A stretch of DNA of 64,000 nt, taken from positions 63,415,843 through 63,479,842 of the forward strand of contig CM050448.1 of NCBI GenBank assembly GCA_027563935.2. Direction: 5' to 3'. The notes beneath the pieces are model-generated. The model did not search any database, had not been told where the DNA came from, and saw only the letters and a list, made by a program, of their open reading frames with translations. This stretch comes from Costus lasius (taxonomy: Eukaryota; Streptophyta; Magnoliopsida; Zingiberales; Costaceae). Shown piece by piece: positions 21,510 to 34,239 of the stretch (position 1 is the first letter of the stretch; every line of letters starts with the position of its first letter). Both the position numbers and the translations under genes were made by a program.

Positions 21510-24500
21510 ATGAGCTTCAATGTGCGATCCCTACTGGAAAGGGAGAAGTTTGCTGGGCCGAACTTCTCTGACTGGTTCGGACACCTTAAGATCGTTCTTA
21601 AGGTAGAGAGGAAACTGTATGTCCTCGAGACGGCGATACCGCCGCACCCCGCTCCGAACGCCGCCAGGGCGGTTCGGGAAGCCTATGAAAAGCACGTCAA
21701 TGATAGCATTGATGTCGCTTGCCTGATGCTAGCGTCTATGACGCCACCCGCTGCAGCGTCAGCATGAGGATATGTCGGCTATAGAGATTATAGCGAACCT
21801 CAAGATGCTGTATGCTGCACAGGCGAGGACAGAACGCTATAATCTGACGAAGCTCTTCTTTCAGAGCAAACTGGCTGAAGGGAGCCCAGTGGGAGCTCAC
21901 GTGCTCAAGATGATTGGGCACAAGGAGGCTCTGGAGAAACTGGGGCATACCATCAACCAGGAGCTTGCTGTAGATATTATTCTGCAGTCTCTCCCGCCCT
22001 CTTTCGATGCGTTCATCATTAACTTTAATATGAACAAAATCGATTGTACGCCGGCAGAGCTGCTGAATATGCTCTTGACTACTGAGGAAACTCTGAAGGG
22101 CAAGCCTTCAACCTCTGTCTTAATGGTTCCTTCTAGGAACAAGAAGAAGGGGAAGAAGGGCAAGGCCCCTGTCAAGAATTACAGCAAGGCTCTGAAACAG
22201 AAGGTCAAGCGGTCGAAGGACAACAGGTGTTTCCACTGTGGCCAGCTGGGTCACTGGAAAAAGGACTGTAAAGCGCTCCAAGGAGACAAGAGGGGAAGCA
22301 TCGCTTCTGGCTCAGGTATATTCGTGACTGAAGTCATGTTTTCATCTTCTTCTATATCATGGGTGTTGGACACTGCATGTGGAGTTCACATTTGTTCAAA
22401 TGTACAGGAACTCAGGAGAAGAAGACAGGTGGGACAGCATGAGGTAGACCTACGCGTTGGAAACGGGGCACGGGTTGCTGCTGTTGCTGTAGGAGACTAT
22501 TTCATTTCTTTACCATCTGGCATTGTATTAGAATTAAACAATTGTTATTTTGTACCCAGTATTACCAAGAATATTATCTCCATTCCTGCTCTTGTCAGGA
22601 AGGGTTTTTCCTTTGAATGCAAGACTTCAAAGTGTGTACTTTCTCTAGATAATATTGTGTATGCTACTGGTTCAATTAACAATGGGTTGTTCATGTTGGA
22701 CATGGAACATTCGATACACAACATTGATAATAAGAAAGCCAAGTATGCTGATGACAGCACCTTGCTATGGCATAGTCGTTTGGGCCATATAAACGAGAAG
22801 CGCATTAAGCGGTTGCATGATCATGGACTGCTGGGATCATTCTCCTACAAGGAGATTGATACATGCAAAGCTTGTTTGATGGGTAAAATGACGAAGTCAC
22901 CTTTTCCTAACAAAGGTCAAAGGGCTTCAGGTTTACTTGACCTCATACACAGTGATGTGTGTGGGCCATTTAGTAAACATGCTAGAGGTGGCTATCAGTA
23001 CTTCATTACCTTTACTGATGATTTCAGTAGGTATGGTTATGTCTATCTTATGAGACATAAGAGTGAATCTTTTGACAAGTTCAAAGAGTTCAAGAATGAA
23101 GTACAAAATCAGCTAGGCCGAAATATCAAGGCACTTCGTTCTGATCGAGGTGGTGAATACCTAAGTCGAGAATTTACTGACTATCTAAAGGAGTGTGGGA
23201 TTATCTCACAGCTCACTCCGCCAGGAACACCACAATGGAATGGTGTGTCCGAGAGGAGAAATAGAACGTTACTTGATATGGTTCGTTCTATGATGAGTCA
23301 GGCTACTCTTCCATACTCCTTTTGGGGATTTGCACTGGAAACAGCTGCAAAGGTACTGAACCGAGTGCCATCCAAGGCAGTTTCTAAGACACCATATGAG
23401 TTATGGTATGGGAAACAGCCAAGCTTGACATTTATCAGGATCTGGGGTTGCGAGGCTTATGTCAAAAAGCTCGCCTCTGGGAAACTGGAGAGCAGATCTG
23501 AGAAATGCATCTTTGTCGGTTACCCTAAGGAAACTAAGGGTTATTATTTCTACGATCCCAAGGAGAACAAAGTATTTGTTGCTCGGACGGCCATATTTCT
23601 TGAGAAGGAGTTTCTTCTGCAAGAGGCTAGTGGGAGAGAAATAAAACTGGATGAGAATCCAGATGAAGGACAAAGTAGTCAAGCACAGTTGGATGAGCCT
23701 GAGCCGGTAGATCAGGTTATTGAACAACCTGAGGCTCAGATATCACGGGAACCGCGAAGATCGGGAAGGATCCGTCGACAGCCTGAGCGCTATGACGGAG
23801 TCTACATCATTGATAATGATGAACCCCTTACTTATGCGGATGCGGTCAGTGGACCGGAGTCAGCTAGATGGCTTGATGCTATGCGAGCCGAGATGGACTC
23901 CATGTCAGATAACCAAGTCTGGGATTTGGTTGATCCGCCTCCGGGAGTAATCCCAATAGGCTGTAAATGGATCTTCAAGAAGAAGATTGACATGGATGGT
24001 AACGTAGTTACCTATAAAGGCAGGCTAGTTGCGAAAGGTTTCAAACAAATCTACGGGATAGATTATGATGAAACTTTCTCTCCTGTAGCCATGTTTAAGT
24101 CTATTCGGATTCTTTTCGCAATAGCTGCATATTACGATTATGAGATCTGGCAGATGGATGTGAAAACAGCTTTCCTTAATGGAAATCTGGATGAGGATGT
24201 GTATATGACACAACCGGAAGGTTTCACTGATCCATCAGATCGTCATAAAATATGCAAGTTAAAGAAGTCCATTTATGGACTGAAACAAGCATCTAGAAGC
24301 TGGAACATTCGTTTTGATGAATCAATCTCTGAGTTTGGTTTCATCAAGAACGAAGATGACCCGTGTGTTTATAAGAGGTTTAGTGGGAGCGTAATTACAT
24401 TCCTAATCCTCTACGTCGATGATATCTTAATCATTGGAAATGATATTCCTGAACTGCATGCTGTTAAAGCATGGTTAGGAAAATGTTTCCAGATGAAAGA

Positions 24501-25395
24501 TTTAGGAGAAGCAGCCTATGTGTTAGGTGTGAAGATCTACCGGGATAGATCTAAGAGGCTTCTCGGGCTGTGCCAGAGTACTTACATCGATAAAGTCCTG
24601 GAGAGATTCCATTTAGAGAATTCTAAACGTGGATATCTTCCAGTCAGACATGGTCTGAATCTTTCGAAGAGTCAGTGTCCACAAACACAGACTGAGAAAG
24701 ATGAAATGGACAATACGCCTTATGCTTCGGCTATTGGGTCCATTATGTATGCGATGTTGTGTACTCGCCCAGACGTCGCTTACGGGTTAAGCGTGACCAG
24801 TCGTTTCCAAAGTAATCCAGGTTTGGCGCACTGGATTGCAGTCAAGAACATTATAAAATATCTGCGGAGGACCAAAGATATGTTCTTGATATATGGTGGT
24901 CAGGAAGAACTCAGTATAGAGGGATATACTGACGCTTCGTTCCAGTCGGACCAGGATGATTTCCGATCGCAATCAGGCTATGTTTTTAGCTTGAATGGAA
25001 GTGCTGTGGTGTGGAAGAGTTTCAAACAGTCAACTGTTGCTGATTCCACAACAGAAGCCGAGTATGTTGCAGCCTCGGAAGCATCCAAGGAGGCAGTATC
25101 GATTCGCAAGTTCGTGAGAGAACTTGGTGTCGTTCCTTCTAGTGCAGATCCTTTGGTTATCTTCTGTGATAACACTGGAGCAATTGCACAAGCAAAGGAA
25201 CCACGGTCGCACCAGAAGTCCAAGCACATACAGAGACGGTTTCACTTGATCCGGGAGATCATTGATCGTGGCGAGATCAAGATTTGCAAGGTTCATACAG
25301 ATGACAATCTGGCAGACCCGCTTACCAAGCCTCTGGCGCAGCAGAAGCATGAGAAGCACTGTAATAATATGGGTTTGAGATTTCTCAACCATTAG
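21510..25395 (+). pseudogene. gag-pol polyprotein of copia B, one frameshift
   Basis: Starts at ATG 21510 ([14 protein letters not shown]) and ends at TAG 25393-25395 after LRFLNH. One extra C in ccaccc (21747-21749; D has ccacc) shifts the frame after gag residue 79 or so and stops it at 21767. From 21772 the original frame is open for 1207 codons. All motifs are intact: knuckle [14 protein letters not shown], protease WVLDTACG, integrase finger ending DTCKAC, integrase Asp-Asp-Glu (HSDVCG, RSDRGG, SERRNR), RT YVDDILIIGND, RNase H TTEAEY and CDNTGAIAQ. It is the best-preserved pol here, but without full gag it could not form particles alone. The break could be an assembly error, since it is a single base in a C run. 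Confidence 0.93.
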
Positions 25396-25404
25396 ATTAA
25401 GTGC

Positions 25405-25415
25405 AAGTGGGAGAT
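25405..25415 (+). other. Polypurine tract of B
   Basis: AAGTGGGAGAT immediately before the 3' LTR. Confidence 0.88.
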
Positions 25416-27126
25416 TGTTGGGGTATGCCCTTAAGGCTAATGTTTGAGGCCTTGGGATTGTAAAAGTATCATGTAATATACTCTTATGTTTATAAAAGGC
25501 ATGGTTATTATTCAGGTTGTTACCTTGTCTGCTGTAATAAGTGTACTTCTGAATAATGTCTCAAAGCTGTTCAGCTAGGCTGACAGGCTATAAGTCCTTA
25601 GTCGAGATATCTTGGTGAACTTGAGACAGCCTTGATATGGTTAAGACTAATATGTGTTCTAATCTTATAGGATGCTTCGAGCATGGAATAAGATGTAGAC
25701 TCATGGGTACATTGGATGTACTGGACAGACCCTTTTAGGATATTCAATTGTTTGTCACAATGTGAATAATCCTTGATAGCAGCAAGTGGCACATTTCCTT
25801 TGACTTGAGATCACTTGTGTTTCTAAATGATGATTGTCATTGTTTTGAGGTAGTTCAATATCATTTGAAACATAATGATTATAGACTATCTTGGATGGTG
25901 AGCTTGAGTCAGGTTAGGGCACTAGTGATAGATAAAGGATTGCCGTCTCCTTGTTTAAGGAGTGTGATGTTCTAAAGGGGCCCCCCTTATATGAGATGAT
26001 TGAGAAAGTGTATGGCCATACCCAGATGACTATGTTCATCTGATCTAATCATGCTCATCGTATTGGAGTTACAGGCTTGACATGCTTGTCCAATAAGAAC
26101 ATCCAGTGGCAAAGGAAACATGCATGCCTTGTGAGTTTGATTCACACTTGTGCCATGGTTTGGGTGTAGTCTTGGAAGACTATTTCCTTTATATCGGGAG
26201 ACAGTGATGTGTTGCTAGATACCCCTCACTGATCGTGATAACGTAAGTTATCATTACCGACATTTAAAGGAAACCCTCAGGGTCGCACAAATTGATGATA
26301 TGGCTTTCTTGAGTCAGATCGTGTGGACTGAATTGTTTTGGTTCAGTTTAAAGGAGTTTAAACTCTGATTGTAAGTGAGATCTAGCCTGATCATGTTTGA
26401 TTGATTAGGGCTTGAGATCGGTAAGCTTCGATCGAGAGTAGTGATGCTAGATCGGTGAGATCAAAGGCATCAAGGGATGTACGGTTAGATCTCGAACCTT
26501 CATGGTTCAGGTGAGATTTAGACCATTGCTTGGCTTGGTTCAATTTAGTCTTTAAACCGAATTCAATTGAACCGGTTCACATATGTGAACGCATGGTTCA
26601 ATCGAATTGGCGTTTTGTTTTGGTTCATTAGACATGAACGTTTGAAGTGATGACTTACCATTTTTGGGAATGGAGGTTTCGGAAATGGTTCTTCAACGCC
26701 TCACTTGGATGAAAAAAAAAAACGCTCGTCTCTTCTCAACGATTGCTGCTTGCTTTCGGTGTGGTGAGTTTGGACGAGGACAAGGAAGAGTTCATCCACG
26801 CCAAGTTCATCCTTCATCTCCTTCACGCGACAAGTGCACTTGAAGTCCTTGCTAGCACAAGGAGCAACAAGAAGAAAGGCCACTTCTCATCTTGTGTGCG
26901 CATCTTGTGGAGGAGACCCCTATTCGATCTCTTCTTCCAAGCCGACCTCCAACTCTATGGCTATGGTATAGATCTAAACTCATTCAAGTTGATCATATGC
27001 TCATGCTAAGATCGTTGAAAACACATGCTTCCGCTTGCAATTTTATGCGCCACCCCTTAGTGTTTTCGCCCCCCTCTTGAAAGGGATTGCATCAGGTTTG
27101 CGCTCCCCCTTGAAGGGGACCCTACA
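25416..27126 (+). repeat. 3' LTR of B
   Basis: 1711 bases, about five substitutions from the 5' LTR. It lacks one 15-base gaattcaattggacc unit that is doubled in the 5' LTR near 19140-19165. Ends CCTACA, then TSD GCGTT. Confidence 0.93.
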
Positions 27127-28414
27127 GCGTTAGGCGTTACAAGACTTCCAAAATTGGAAAGTCATGAAGCCATGCGCTTATGTCATGTGAACCCATCCAA
27201 AACGCCAATTCAATTGAACCATGCGTTCACATATGTGAACCGGTTCAATTGTGTTCGGTCCAATTGCAATTGGTTCAAAGACCAAATTGAACCAAGCCAA
27301 GCCATGGTCTAAATCTCAAATGAACCATGAAGGTTCAAGATCTAACCGTACATCTCTCGATGCTCTTGATCTCACCGATCCAGCATCAATACTCTCGATC
27401 GAAGCTTACCGATCTCAAGCCCTAATCAATCAAACATGATCAGACCAGATCTCACTTACAATCAGAGTTTAAACTCCTTTTAAACTGAACCCAAACAATT
27501 CAGTCCACACGATCTGACTTAAGTAAGCCATATCATCAAATTGTGCGACCCTAAGGGTTTCCTTTAAATGTCGGTAACGATAACTTACGTTATCACGATC
27601 AGTGAGGGGTATCTAGCAACACATCACTGTCTCCCGATATAAAGGAAAGAGTCTTCCAAGACTACACCCAAACCACAGCACAAGTGTGAATCCACTTCAC
27701 TAGGCATACATGTTTCCTTTGCCACTGGATATTCTTATTGGACAAGCGTGTCAAGCCTGTAGCTCCAATATGATGAGCATGATTAGATCAGATGAACATA
27801 GTCACCTGGGTATGGCCATACACTTTCTCAATCACCTCATTCGGGGGGGCCCCTTTAGAACATCACACTCCTTAAACAAGGAGACGGCAATCCTATATCT
27901 ATCACTAGTGTCCTAACCTGACTCATGATCATTATCCAAGATAGTCTATAACCATTATGTTTCAAATGATATTGAACTACCTCAAAACAATGACAATCAT
28001 CATTTAGAAACACAAGTGATCTCAAGTCAGAGGACATGTGCCACTTGTTGCAAACAAGGATTATTCACATTGTGACAAGCAATCGAATATCCTAGTAGGG
28101 TCTGTCCAGTACATCCAATGTACCCATGAGTCTACATCTTATTCCATGCTCGAAGCATCCTATAAGATTAGAACACATATTAGTCTCAATCATATCAAGG
28201 CTGTCTCATATTCACCAAGATATCTCGACTAAGGACATTACAGCATGTCCGCCTAGCTGAACAGCTTTGAGACATTATTCAGAAGCACACTTATTGCAGC
28301 AGACAATGTAACAAACTGAATAACAACCATTGCCTTTATAAACATAAGAGTTTATACATGATACGGAAAGAATCCCAAGGCCTCAAACATTAGCCTTAAG
28401 GGCATACCCCAACA
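27127..28414 (-). repeat. 3' LTR of C, second part
   Basis: Continuation of the LTR of C after B, matching 34649-35936 with about eight differences. Contains the intact palindrome GTTCACATATGTGAAC (27225-27240) and the GATAAC hairpin (about 27578-27596). Ends CCAACA at 28414. Confidence 0.92.
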
Positions 28415-28425
28415 ATCTCCCACTT
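28415..28425 (-). other. Polypurine tract of C
   Basis: ATCTCCCACTT on the plus strand abutting the 3' LTR. Confidence 0.88.
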
Positions 28426-28434
28426 GCACTTAAT

Positions 28435-31400
28435 CTAATGGTTGAGAAATCTCAAACCCATATTATTACAGTGCTTCTCATGCTTCTGCTGCGCCAGAGG
28501 CTTGGTAAGCGGGTCTGCCAGATTGTCATCTGTATGAACCTTGCAGATTTTGATCTCACCACGATCAATGATCTCCCGGATCAAGTGAAACCTTCTCTGT
28601 ATGTGCTTGGACTTCTGGTGCGACCGTGGTTCCTTTGCCTGTGCGATTGCTCCAGTGTTATCACAGAAGATAACCATAGGATCTGCACTCGAAGGAACAA
28701 CACCAAGTTCCTGAATGAACTTACGAATCCACACTGCCTCCTTGGATGCTTCCGAGGCTGCAACATACTCGGCTTCTGTTGTGGAATCAGCAACGATAGA
28801 CTGTTTGAAACTTTTCCACACCACTGCTCCTCCATTCAAGCTAAAAACATAGCCTGATTGCGATCGGAAATCATCCTGGTCAGACTGGAATGAAGCGTCA
28901 GTATATCCATCAATACTGAGTTCTTCCTGACCTCCATATATCAAGAACATATCTTTGGTCCTCCGAAGATATTTTAAAATGTTCTTGACTGCAATCCAGT
29001 GCGCCTGACCTGGATTACTTTGGAATCGACTGGTCACGCTTAACCCGTAAGCGACGTCTGGGCGAGTACACAACATCGCATACATAATGGATCCAATAGC
29101 CGAAGCATAAGGCGTATTGTCCATTTCATCTTTCTTAGTCTGTGTTTGTGGACACTGACTCTTTGAAAGATTCAGACCATGTCTGACTGGAAGATATCCT
29201 CTTTTAGAATTCTCTAAATGAAATCTCTCCAGGACTTTATCGATGTAGGTACTCTGGCACAGCCCGAGAAGCCTCTTAGATCTATCCCTGTAGATCTTCA
29301 CACCTAATACATAGGCTGCTTCTCCTAGATCTTTCATCTGGAAACATTTTCTTAACCATGCTTTAACAGCATGCAGTTCAGGAATATCGTTTCCAATGAT
29401 TAAGATATCATCGACGTAGAGGACTAGGAAAGTAATCACGCTCCCACTAAACCTCTTATATACACACAGGTCATCTTCATTCTTGATGAAACCAAATTCA
29501 CAGATTGATTCATCAAAACGAATATTTCAGCTTCTTGATGCTTGTTTAAGTCCATAAATGGACTTCTTCAACTTGCATATTTTATGACGATCTGATGGAA
29601 CAGTGAAACCTTCAGGTTGTGTCATATACACATCCTCATCCAGTTTTCCATTAAGGAAAGCGGTCTTCACATCCATCTGCCAGATCTCATAATCATAATA
29701 TGCCGCTATCGCGAGAATAATCCGAATAGACTTGAACATGGCTACAGGAGAGAAAGTTTCATCATAATCTATCCCGTAGATTTGTTTGAAACCTTTCGCA
29801 ACTAGCCTGCCTTTATAGGTAACCACGTTACCATCCATGTCAATCTTCTTCTTGAAGATCCATTTACAGCCTATAGGGATTACTCCCGGAGGCGGATCAA
29901 CCAAATCCCAGACTTGGTTATCTGACATGGAGTCCATCTCGGCTCGCATAGCTTCAAGCCATCTAGCTGATTCCGGTCCACTGACCGCATCCGCATAAGT
30001 AAGGGGTTCATCATGATCAATGATGTAGACTCCGTCATAGCGCTCAGGGTGTCGACGGATCCTTTCCGATCTTCGCGGTTCCCGTGATATCTGAGCCTCA
30101 GGTTGTTCAGTAACCTGTTCTACTGGCTCAGGCTCATCCAATTGTGCTTGACTACTTTGTCCTTCCTCTGGATTCTCATCCAGCTTTATTTCTCTCCCAC
30201 TGGCTTCTTGCAGAAGAAATTCCTTCTCAAGAAAAATTGCCGTCCGAGCAACAAATACCTTGTTCTCTTTGGGATCGTAGAAATAATAACCCTTAGTTTC
30301 CTTAGGGTAACCGACAAAGATGCATTTCTCAGATCTGCTCTCCAGTTTCCCAGAGGCGAGCTTTTTGACATAAGCCTCGCAACCCCAGATCTTAATAAAT
30401 GTCAAGCTCGGCTGTTTCCCATACCATAACTCATATGGAGTCTTAGAAACTGCCTTGGATGGCACTCGGTTTAGTACCTTCGCAGCTGTTTCCAGTGCAA
30501 ATCCCCAAAAGGAGTAAGGTAGAGTAGCCTGACTCATCATTGACCGAACCATGTCAAGTAAGGTTCTGTTCCTCCTCTCGGACACACCATTCCACTGCGG
30601 TGTTCCTGGCGGAGTGAGCTGTGAGATGATCCCACACTCCTTCAGATAGTCAGTAAACTCTCGACTTAGGTATTCACCACCTCGATCTGAACGAAGTGCT
30701 TTGATATTTCGGCCTAGCTGATTCTGTACTTCATTCTTGAACTCTTTGAACTTGTCAAAAGATTCACTTTTATGTCTCATTAGATAGACATACCCATATC
30801 TACTGAAATCATCAGTAAAGGTAATGAAGTATGAATAGCCACCTCTGGCATGTTTACTAAATGGCCCACACACATCACTGTGTATAAGGTCAAGTAAACG
30901 TGAAGCCCTTTGACCTTTGTGAGGAAAAGGAGACTTCGTCATTTTACCCATTAAACAAGCTTTGCATGTATCAATCTCCTCATAGGAGAATGATCCCAGC
31001 AGTCCATGGTCATGCAACCGCTTAATGCGCTTCTTGTTAATATGGCCTAAACGACTATGCCATAACAAGGTGCTGTCATCAGCATACTTGGCTTTCTTAT
31101 TATCAATATTTTGTATAGAACATTCCATGTCCAACATGAATAACCCATTGTTAATTGACCCAGTAGCATAAACAATATTATCAAGAGAAAGATAACACTT
31201 TGAAGTCTTGCATTCAAAGGAAAACCCTTTCCTGACAAGAGCAGGAATTGAGATAATATTCTTGGTAATGCTAGGTACAAAATAACAATTGTTCAGTTCT
31301 AATACAATTCCAGATGGTAATGAGATGTAATAAGTTCCTACAGCAACAGCAGCAACCCATGCCCCGTTTCCAACTCGTAGGTCCACCTCATGCTGTCCCA

Positions 31401-32319
31401 CCTGTCTTCTTCTCTTGAGTTCCTGTACATTTGAACAAATGTGAACTCCACATGCAGTGTCCAACACCCATGAAATAGAAGAAGAGGATATCATGACTTC
31501 AGTCATGAAAATACCTGAGCCAGAAGCGATGCTTCCCTTCTTGTCTCCTTGGAGCGCTTTGTAGTCCTTTTTCCAGTGACCCAGCTGGCCACAGTGGAAA
31601 CATCTGTTGTCCTTCGACCGCTTCACCTTTTGTTTCAGAGCCTTGTTGTAATTCTTGACAGGGGCTTTGCCCTTCTTCCCCTTCTTCTTGTTCCTAGAAG
31701 GAAACATCAAGACAGAGGTTGAAGGCTTTCCCTTTAGAGTTTCCTCTGTAGTCAAGAGCATATTCAGCAACTCTGCCGGTGTACAGTCGATCTTGTTCAT
31801 ATTAAAATTAATAATGAACGGATCGAAAGAGGCCAGGAGAGACTGCAGAATAATGTCTACAGCAAGCTCCTGATTGATGGTATGCCCCAGTTTCTCTAGA
31901 GCCTCTTTGTGCCCAATCATCTTGAGCACATGAGCTCCCACTGGACTCCCTTCAGCCAGTTTGCTCTGAAAGAAAAGCTTGGTCAAATTATAGCGTTCAG
32001 TCCTCGCCTGTGCAGCATACAGCATCTTGAGGTTTGCTATAATTTCTATAGCAGATAGATCCTCATGCTGACGCTGCAGCTGTGGCGTCATAGACGCTAG
32101 CATCAGGCAAGCGACATCAATGCTATCATTGACATGCTTTTCATAGGCATCCCGAACCGCCCTTGCGGCGTTCGGAGCGGGTTGAGGCGGTATAGCCGTC
32201 TCGAGGACATACAGTTTCCTCTCAGCCTTAAGAACAATCTTAAGGTGTCCGTACCAGTCTGAGAAGTTTGGCCCAGCAAACTTCTCCCTTTCCAGTAGGG
32301 ATCGCACATTGAAGCTCAT
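28435..32319 (-). pseudogene. gag-pol polyprotein of copia C, one in-frame stop
   Basis: Starts at ATG 32317-32319 (MSFNVRSLL) and is open for 930 codons until TGA at 29527-29529, where the sister copies have Trp (TGG) in the RT stretch QASRSWNIRF. The same frame resumes and ends after LRFLNH at 28435. Domains: gag about 1-235, zinc knuckle 240-253, protease Asp near 287, integrase finger, integrase core with HSDVCG, RSDRGG and SERRNR, then RT with YVDDILIIGND after the stop, and RNase H. The last Cys of the knuckle is Tyr (HWKKDY), so RNA binding by gag would be impaired even without the stop. A, B, D and E keep that Cys. Confidence 0.93.
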
Positions 32320-34225
32320 GGTGTTCGTTGCTGCAGGAATCTACAACAATGCAAGAACAGCAAGGTCAGTATCAATGTTTAGAATCAATCCAGGACTTAA
32401 GAAAGATTCTTTTCTCACTATTTTATCTGGCTGAAAAATCCAGCAAAACAGCCCGAAAGAGTAAAACTCTTTTAGTGAGATGGGATTCAGATTTCATACT
32501 TGGTCTCCGCGTCCCGCTCAGGCGAGATAAGATGCACAGAGAGTACAAGCACTAATTTCTGGTAGGCAGTCCCTGCCAATCGCCAACCCGTGCGATTCCC
32601 CTTCATCTGGGCAATCCAGCAGACTGTGCCAACTGAGTTGGTACAACACAGTCTCTGATCCCACAGATGGCTGCCTCCATATAGCTACCATATGCGCCAC
32701 ATATGTAGCCTACATGGTCAAGCTGACCCGACCTACTCCCTGGACCACCACGTGCTATGCTGAGCAACGTGAAGCGATAAATCCCTTCTCTGTAACACGC
32801 AGGTGAAATCACACACCGTCTGAAGATAGATGGACGTGCCACTGAGTGGGTACAACACGGCTCCAATGATAGTCAGAACAGTGAGGTTTCGCGTCAGAAG
32901 GCTATCGAGCTTGATATTTTAGCGTTGGATTTTAACGGTCTTTTATCTTCTTAACTATCATGCAAAACCTATGGTGATAGCAGAAGATAAATAAATCATG
33001 CAAGTCTAATTATTCAAACAATAAAAAGAAAGCATGATGATCTTATGTGGTAAACGCCCATTAAGCCTAGGTAAGACCTTAAGTTAACTTAAGCCTTCAC
33101 TTGAGCTCTTCTTGGGTCTTTTGCCTCTCATCTGGCCCAGCCCAGGGCCATAGCGCCCAGTGCAGCTCAGGTACGCCCACCAGGTAAAGGCACCTGTCAT
33201 AGGGTCAAACCCTAGTCCTCCCACCTGGTCAAGCCACTGCTACATGCGCCTCTGCCAAGTGTGCTCAGTGCTCTTGTCTGATTGAATTACAATGTAATCT
33301 ATCTAGACAAGATTGACACGCAGGTCAATTACATTTCATAAATTAATTAAAATGTGATGCGCAGATCACAATAATAATAATTTACAATTTTTTAATCCAG
33401 GCACGCAGGCCCCAGCACAGCACACATTAAAACAGGCAGCCCACATAAGATGAAATAGACAAGCATCATGGCATCCAATCAACATGTGATCCATCAACAA
33501 AATAGAATTTTCAAAATCCCATTGGAATCAATTTTATTTGTCTTATGAGCCCTACTACCTTACAACGGTCCATTAATAGGGATCCACTCATCATCTCTAG
33601 TCAGATCCACTGCCCTTGCATGCACCAAGTCCTAACTGACTTGAGTTGACCTAATGGTCAACCATGCATGCGACAAGGGCTGAACAACCATCATGAGTTC
33701 TGGCAAGCGGGTGTGACCCCGGGCCTAACTCAAGTGCGTTCACTAGTTGTCTCAACCAGACCTCGCTACACGCCTATCTGCAGTCGACCTATAGCCACCT
33801 CATGCTTGCGCATAGGTGCCATCTGGTCGACCCATCTAGGCTGTCAGATGGTCTGATCAGACTATTTGGATCATACCTAGAGGATGACTTCAACCCTATC
33901 AACCCGTCTAAGGGTTTATAGTAGGACCTATAGATCTATGTGAGGGGGCGCGCAAGATGATAGTTTTGGTAAAAACATCTTCAACAAGCGCAAACAAAGA
34001 ACATGCGCAACTTAAGAAAAACAAGATACATGTAATATCTAGCATGTTAATCTTCGCATGTTGATAACCCTTAGATCTATGCATAAGCGCAAACAACTTG
34101 TAGCAATGATACAAGTGCAAACAAAGTATGTAAACATAGCATCAAGTAAGCGCATGTAAACATGGCATAATATATGGATCACAATCAGATCAAAGCAATC
34201 ATATAGATTCATACCGAAAACCCAT
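32320..34225 (-). other. Untranslated leader of copia C
   Basis: About 1.9 kb without coding support. Three hairpins (inverted): CCCGCTCAGGCGAG (32513-32526), CCAACTGAGTTGG (32629-32641) and CCACTGAGTGG(G) (32839-32850), the last one base shorter than in A and D. Confidence 0.72.
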
Positions 34226-34237
34226 GCTCTGATACCA
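34226..34237 (-). other. Primer-binding site of C, initiator-Met tRNA
   Basis: GCTCTGATACCA, two bases (AT) from the 5' LTR. Confidence 0.92.
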
Positions 34238-34239
34238 AT

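Larger units (their letters stand above)
17996..27126 (+). mobile_element. Copia element B, plus strand, nested in the LTR of C
   Basis: 9131 bases from TGTTGG (17996) to CCTACA (27126), flanked by GCGTT on both sides. The uninterrupted target is seen in the other LTR of C near 34640-34660. All parts are present: 5' LTR, Met primer site, leader, gag-pol, purine tract, 3' LTR. It must be younger than C. The LTRs differ by about five substitutions and one 15-base unit. Confidence 0.95.
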
